This document shows positions 58,864-61,151 of a stretch of DNA of 61,151 nt, piece after piece (position 1 is the stretch's first letter; every line of letters begins with the position of its first letter). This DNA is from a virus: positions 1 through 61,151 of IMG/VR virus record IMGVR_UViG_3300025168_000089. One strand, given 5' to 3'. Below the pieces are notes generated by a model. That model did not search any database. It worked only from the letters and a program-made list of their open reading frames with translations, and was not told where the DNA came from. Made by a program: the position numbers and the translations under genes.

Positions 58864-58951
58864 GTGCTTGAGCATTGAGCCACCGCACTCCGCCGCCTTG
58901 CGGTTGAGCATTAAGATTAAGTCATTGAGCATTGAGCATCAACCCTCCGCC

Positions 58952-58973
58952 TTAGACTTACGTGTAAGTCTAA
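58952..58973. repeat. perfect 22-bp palindrome
   Basis: TTAGACTTAC (58952-58961) and GTAAGTCTAA (58964-58973) are exact inverted repeats around the centre GT. There is no T-run after it, so it is more likely a protein operator or a structured site than a terminator. It marks the change from the G+C-rich repeats to AT-rich DNA. Confidence 0.55.
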
Positions 58974-59041
58974 TAATAAATAAATACAAATAATAAAATA
59001 TAAAATACTAAACCAAACTAAAATTTTAACGATTTTATATC

Positions 59042-59072
59042 TGTTTAAAACTAAAAATAAATAATTTATTAT
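59042..59072 (+). promoter_or_regulatory. promoter before the micropeptide and paralogue B
   Basis: TGTTTA (59042-59047) and TATTAT (59067-59072) are 19 bases apart with AAACTAAAAATAAATAA as spacer. AGAAAGGAAAATT and ATG 59092 follow. It would transcribe both the micropeptide and paralogue B. Confidence 0.55.
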
Positions 59073-59091
59073 AAATATAGAAAGGAAAATT

Positions 59092-59148
59092 ATGACGATT
59101 TTAATTATAATAATCGCTTATTTTTTAATAATAAGCTTTACTTTTTAA
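59092..59148 (+). CDS. 18-residue hydrophobic micropeptide
   Basis: ATG 59092 has the early leader AGAAAGGAAAA at ideal spacing and encodes MTILIIIIAYFLIISFTF, an entirely hydrophobic span. It lies just upstream of paralogue B. It may be a membrane peptide, part of a toxin-like unit, or a translated leader. Support is the ribosome binding site and promoter; length gives no statistics. Confidence 0.45.
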   Translation: MTILIIIIAYFLIISFTF

Positions 59149-59192
59149 TAAATAGTCTATAAAAATATAGATAGAAAGGAGAAAAATAGAAA

Positions 59193-59591
59193 ATGGAAAA
59201 TAATAGTAATAAAAATAAAAAATTTCCTTCTTCGTTAAAAGTATTAGCGTCTAAAAAAATTCTTTTTAGATTAGTTAATATTAAAAGAGAAAATACTCGT
59301 TCGTTCGATATTTTCGAAGAAGCGAAATTTTCGACTACTATTAAAGATTTATTTACTTTAACGAATTATCGTAAAGTAGATTATTCTTACGATACTAAAG
59401 AGAATAATCGCTTTTCTACTATACGTTTAATAGTAGAAAATAAAAACGATACTAAAGAAAATAAAGAAGAATTAAAAACTATTATCGAAGAAAATAAAAA
59501 TTTCTTAAACGATAAAGATAATAAAATTCTTAATAGAAAATCTATAGAAGAAAATATTAAATTCTTCGAAGAAAAAATTTCTAGTCTTTAA
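59193..59591 (+). CDS. unknown protein, paralogue B
   Basis: The 132-residue protein shares NKKFPSSLKVLASKKILFRL and VDYSYDTKENNRFSTIRLIV with the protein at 58438, including its charged C-terminal helix (EENIKFFEEKISSL). Overall identity by eye is low (perhaps 30%). It is encoded by extremely AT-rich DNA, unlike paralogue A, so the two have drifted apart or came from different sources. AAGGAG at 59177-59182 is ~10 bases upstream and a perfect terminator follows. Function unknown. Confidence 0.66.
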   Translation: MENNSNKNKKFPSSLKVLASKKILFRLVNIKRENTRSFDIFEEAKFSTTIKDLFTLTNYRKVDYSYDTKENNRFSTIRLIVENKNDTKENKEELKTIIEENKNFLNDKDNKILNRKSIEENIKFFEEKISSL

Positions 59592-59614
59592 TTACTAAAT
59601 ATATATTTAATAAT

Positions 59615-59649
59615 AAATCTCTCTAATTAATTTTAGAGAGATTTTTTTA
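59615..59649 (+). terminator. Rho-independent terminator after paralogue B
   Basis: AAATCTCTCTAA (59615-59626) pairs with TTAGAGAGATTT (59633-59644), 12 base pairs around a 6-base TTAATT loop, and the T run continues to 59648. This is a strong terminator 23 bases after the stop codon. Confidence 0.88.
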
Positions 59650-59809
59650 TTTTTAAAATTAGTAATCGAATAAGAAAAAATAAATCGTATTAAGTTTAAT
59701 CGAAAAAATTAGTATAAGTTTCTTTTTAGAATTTAGAAAAGTTGGTGGATTAAGCGTAAGCTTTATCACTATTGACTGTTATATGTATAAATAAAATATA
59801 TTATATATT
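59650..59809 (+). promoter_or_regulatory. upstream region of the late/packaging operon with sigma70-like promoter
   Basis: This 160-base AT-rich gap precedes the packaging genes. TTGACT (59772-59777), the best -35 box seen in the window, is followed by several possible -10 words: TATATT 59797-59802 at 19 bases and TATTAT 59799-59804 at 21. Imperfect inverted repeat GATTAAGC/GCTTTATC near 59747-59766 lies just before it and might bind a regulator. Likely the late promoter. Confidence 0.42.
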
Positions 59810-60040
59810 GTGATTAAAGTGTGGTTATTATATTTAGTTATCTCTATGCCTAATATGCCTTCTGTAAAAACAAATTCTTTTTTGTATATTTCAGAAGAAA
59901 AATGTATGGAAGTCCTTGTTTCTTTTATGAATGTATATGAATCTAAATCTGAAGAATATAAAAAAAATTTAAAAACAACAGGATATTGTTTACCCTTTGA
60001 ATCATTTCCTATAAAAGGTATACATAACTTTAATTTATGA
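59810..60040 (+). CDS. small exported-type protein before terL
   Basis: The 76-residue protein begins with GTG 59810 and reads MIKVWLLYLVISMPNMPSVK, a signal-like hydrophobic start, then two Cys (SEEKCMEVL and TTGYCLPFE) able to form a disulfide. The layout is like the protein at 33375. It overlaps terL as ATGA, so translation is coupled. Function unknown; no clear ribosome binding site is visible. Confidence 0.5.
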   Translation: MIKVWLLYLVISMPNMPSVKTNSFLYISEEKCMEVLVSFMNVYESKSEEYKKNLKTTGYCLPFESFPIKGIHNFNL

Positions 60041-61151
60041 AACAGGAATTAGTACAGAAAGCTAAAAATATTTTATTAGATCCGAAAGTTTCCAAAAATG
60101 TAAAAGAACAAGTTTTCGAAATATTAGAGAAACAAAGAACAAAGGCCACTAATAGTGCCGCAAAATCTGGAATTTTGGATTATTCTAAACATATGTACCC
60201 TGGATACAATACTCCTGCTCATATAAAACTTATTGGACAAAACCTAGAAAGTTTAGAGAAAGGTGAGATTGATAGATTAGCTATCTTTATGCCACCACGA
60301 CATGGTAAATCTATGTTATGCTCAGAATTTTTTCCTGCATGGTACCTAGGCCGTAATCCTAGAAATTTTGTTATTCAAGCAACTTATGCTCAAGAACTCG
60401 CTGATGATTTTGGACGCAAGGTGCGTAACCAATTAAAATCAGAAGATTATATGAGAGTCTTTGAGGGTGTAGGTCTAAGAGATGACTCTAGCTCAGCTAA
60501 GAGATTTCACACAGTTCACGGTGGAACGTATAGCGCAGTCGGTGCGGGTGGTGCTATTACAGGTAGAGGTGCACATTTATTAATTATCGATGATCCTATA
60601 AAAGGGCGTGAAGAAGCAGAATCCGCACTTCAGAGAAGAAACTTAATCGAATGGTATAAAGCAGTCGCTTACACGAGATTACAGCCAGGAGGTAAAGTTA
60701 TCTTAATTCAAACTCGATGGCACGAAGATGATTTAGCTGGATGGATATTAGAGAACTCAGGTGAAAACTGGAAAGTTTTAGACCTACCAGCGATAAACGC
60801 AAATGGTGATGCTTTGTGGCCAGAATCATATCCCTTGCCCAAATTAGAAAAAATTAAAGCTACAGTCGGCGATAGAGTATGGGAGTCATTATACCAGCAA
60901 CGCCCAACGGCAGAGCAAGGCGCTATACTCAAGAGAGATTGGTGGCGTAAATTGGATCACGAACCTCAATACGATTTTATCGTTCAAAGTTATGATACTG
61001 CTTTTAGTACGAGAGAGTCTGCTGACTTTTCAGCAAGAACGACATGGGGAGTATTCTCACGAGTTAATGAAGAAGGTCTCATAGAAGCATGTATACATTT
61101 AATCGAAGCGTGGAAAGACAGAGTAGAGTATCCTGATTTAAGACGTATAGC
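60037..61151 (+). CDS. terL: terminase large subunit (5' part, cut at right edge)
   Basis: The first 371 residues of the packaging motor are present. The ATPase has Walker A PPRHGKS (86-92), Walker B LLIIDDP (181-187) and a coupling motif region QTRWHEDDLAG; the nuclease begins with SYDTAFSTRESADFSA with Asp320 as first metal ligand. It pumps DNA through the portal and cuts concatemers. Family members have about 500 residues, so 130 or more are missing. The frame does not continue into base 1 of the window. Confidence 0.93.
   Translation, partial: MKQELVQKAKNILLDPKVSKNVKEQVFEILEKQRTKATNSAAKSGILDYSKHMYPGYNTPAHIKLIGQNLESLEKGEIDRLAIFMPPRHGKSMLCSEFFPAWYLGRNPRNFVIQATYAQELADDFGRKVRNQLKSEDYMRVFEGVGLRDDSSSAKRFHTVHGGTYSAVGAGGAITGRGAHLLIIDDPIKGREEAESALQRRNLIEWYKAVAYTRLQPGGKVILIQTRWHEDDLAGWILENSGENWKVLDLPAINANGDALWPESYPLPKLEKIKATVGDRVWESLYQQRPTAEQGAILKRDWWRKLDHEPQYDFIVQSYDTAFSTRESADFSARTTWGVFSRVNEEGLIEACIHLIEAWKDRVEYPDLRRI

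Larger units (their letters stand above)
58215..58936 (+). repeat. dispersed TTGAGCATTGAG repeats around the first paralogue
   Basis: The 12-mer TTGAGCATTGAG is present at 58215-58226, 58868-58879 and 58925-58936, with TTGAGCATTAAG at 58904-58915. CCGCCTTGCGG occurs at 58245-58255 and 58893-58903. Thus the same short G+C-rich repeats lie on both sides of the gene at 58438-58824. They could be protein-binding iterons or marks of an inserted cassette. Confidence 0.6.

Noticed and set aside
1-61151. Search for tRNA genes
   Set aside because: I found no stretch with the T-loop pattern (GGTTCRANTCC) in the non-coding gaps, and the structured stretches do not fold as cloverleaves by eye.
1-61151. 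Search for integrase, repressor, transposase, reverse transcriptase or CRISPR array
   Set aside because: No such motif was seen among the proteins. The fibre array is repetitive, but there is no reverse transcriptase, so a diversity-generating retroelement is not supported.

Overview
The window is almost all of the genome of a tailed double-stranded DNA phage with a short, P22-like tail machine. It is clearly AT-rich by eye, densely coded, and all genes but one lie on the + strand. The AT richness, the many short overlapping genes and families familiar from ocean viral genomes suggest a marine phage of an AT-rich bacterium, perhaps a SAR11-like alphaproteobacterium; the host is an inference. 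I see no integrase, repressor, tRNA, CRISPR array or insertion sequence, which favours a lytic life style.

Layout. 1-8.8 kb: head genes (portal, GroES-like co-chaperonin, probable scaffold, probable decoration protein, major capsid protein, head-tail connectors). 8.8-9.6 kb: a GT-A glycosyltransferase inside the structural operon. 10.3-21 kb: a long run of tail-fibre or adhesin genes alternating with small probable fibre chaperones, including one fibre with a self-cleaving S74 domain. 21-30.7 kb: a gp10-like tail protein, a GNAT acetyltransferase and three large probable DNA-ejection proteins. 30.7-33.6 kb: lysis genes (3TM holin, a second small membrane protein, T4-type lysozyme, possible spanins) plus a small PD-(D/E)xK nuclease. 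33.6-35.1 kb: the only - strand gene, a SNF2 helicase, divergent from the replication operon. 35.2-49 kb: SSB-like protein, archaeo-eukaryotic primase, DnaQ-type exonuclease, UvrD-like helicase, family A DNA polymerase and VRR-NUC nuclease, with nucleotide and DNA-modification enzymes in between. 49-57.6 kb: short, mostly unknown genes in small promoter-led units, separated by three structured non-coding stretches. 57.7-61.15 kb: terminase small subunit, a G+C-rich repeat island, two diverged paralogous genes and the 5' part of the terminase large subunit, which runs off the right edge.

The most interesting system is at 39.3-46.7 kb. A MazG-like pyrophosphohydrolase, a thymidylate-synthase-family enzyme with Asp where dUMP-specific enzymes have Asn (the dCMP-specific state), a dNMP kinase, a dCMP deaminase, a UDP-glucuronate decarboxylase (UDP-xylose synthase), a possible glycosyltransferase and a C5-cytosine methyltransferase lie together. 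This resembles the T4 logic of destroying dCTP, making 5-hydroxymethyl-dCMP, phosphorylating it and decorating it with sugar, here perhaps with a pentose. The whole pathway is inferred.

Other notable signals are a perfect 8+8 bp pseudoknot arrangement just upstream of the gene at 53096, a hairpin that hides the ribosome binding site of the terminase small subunit, a repeated promoter architecture (about 30 bp with an A-tract spacer) in front of early units, and iteron-like repeats plus nested inverted repeats at 58.1-58.95 kb that could be a packaging site or replication origin. TerL is cut at base 61151 and its frame does not continue into base 1, so a few hundred bases are probably missing from a circularly mapped genome.
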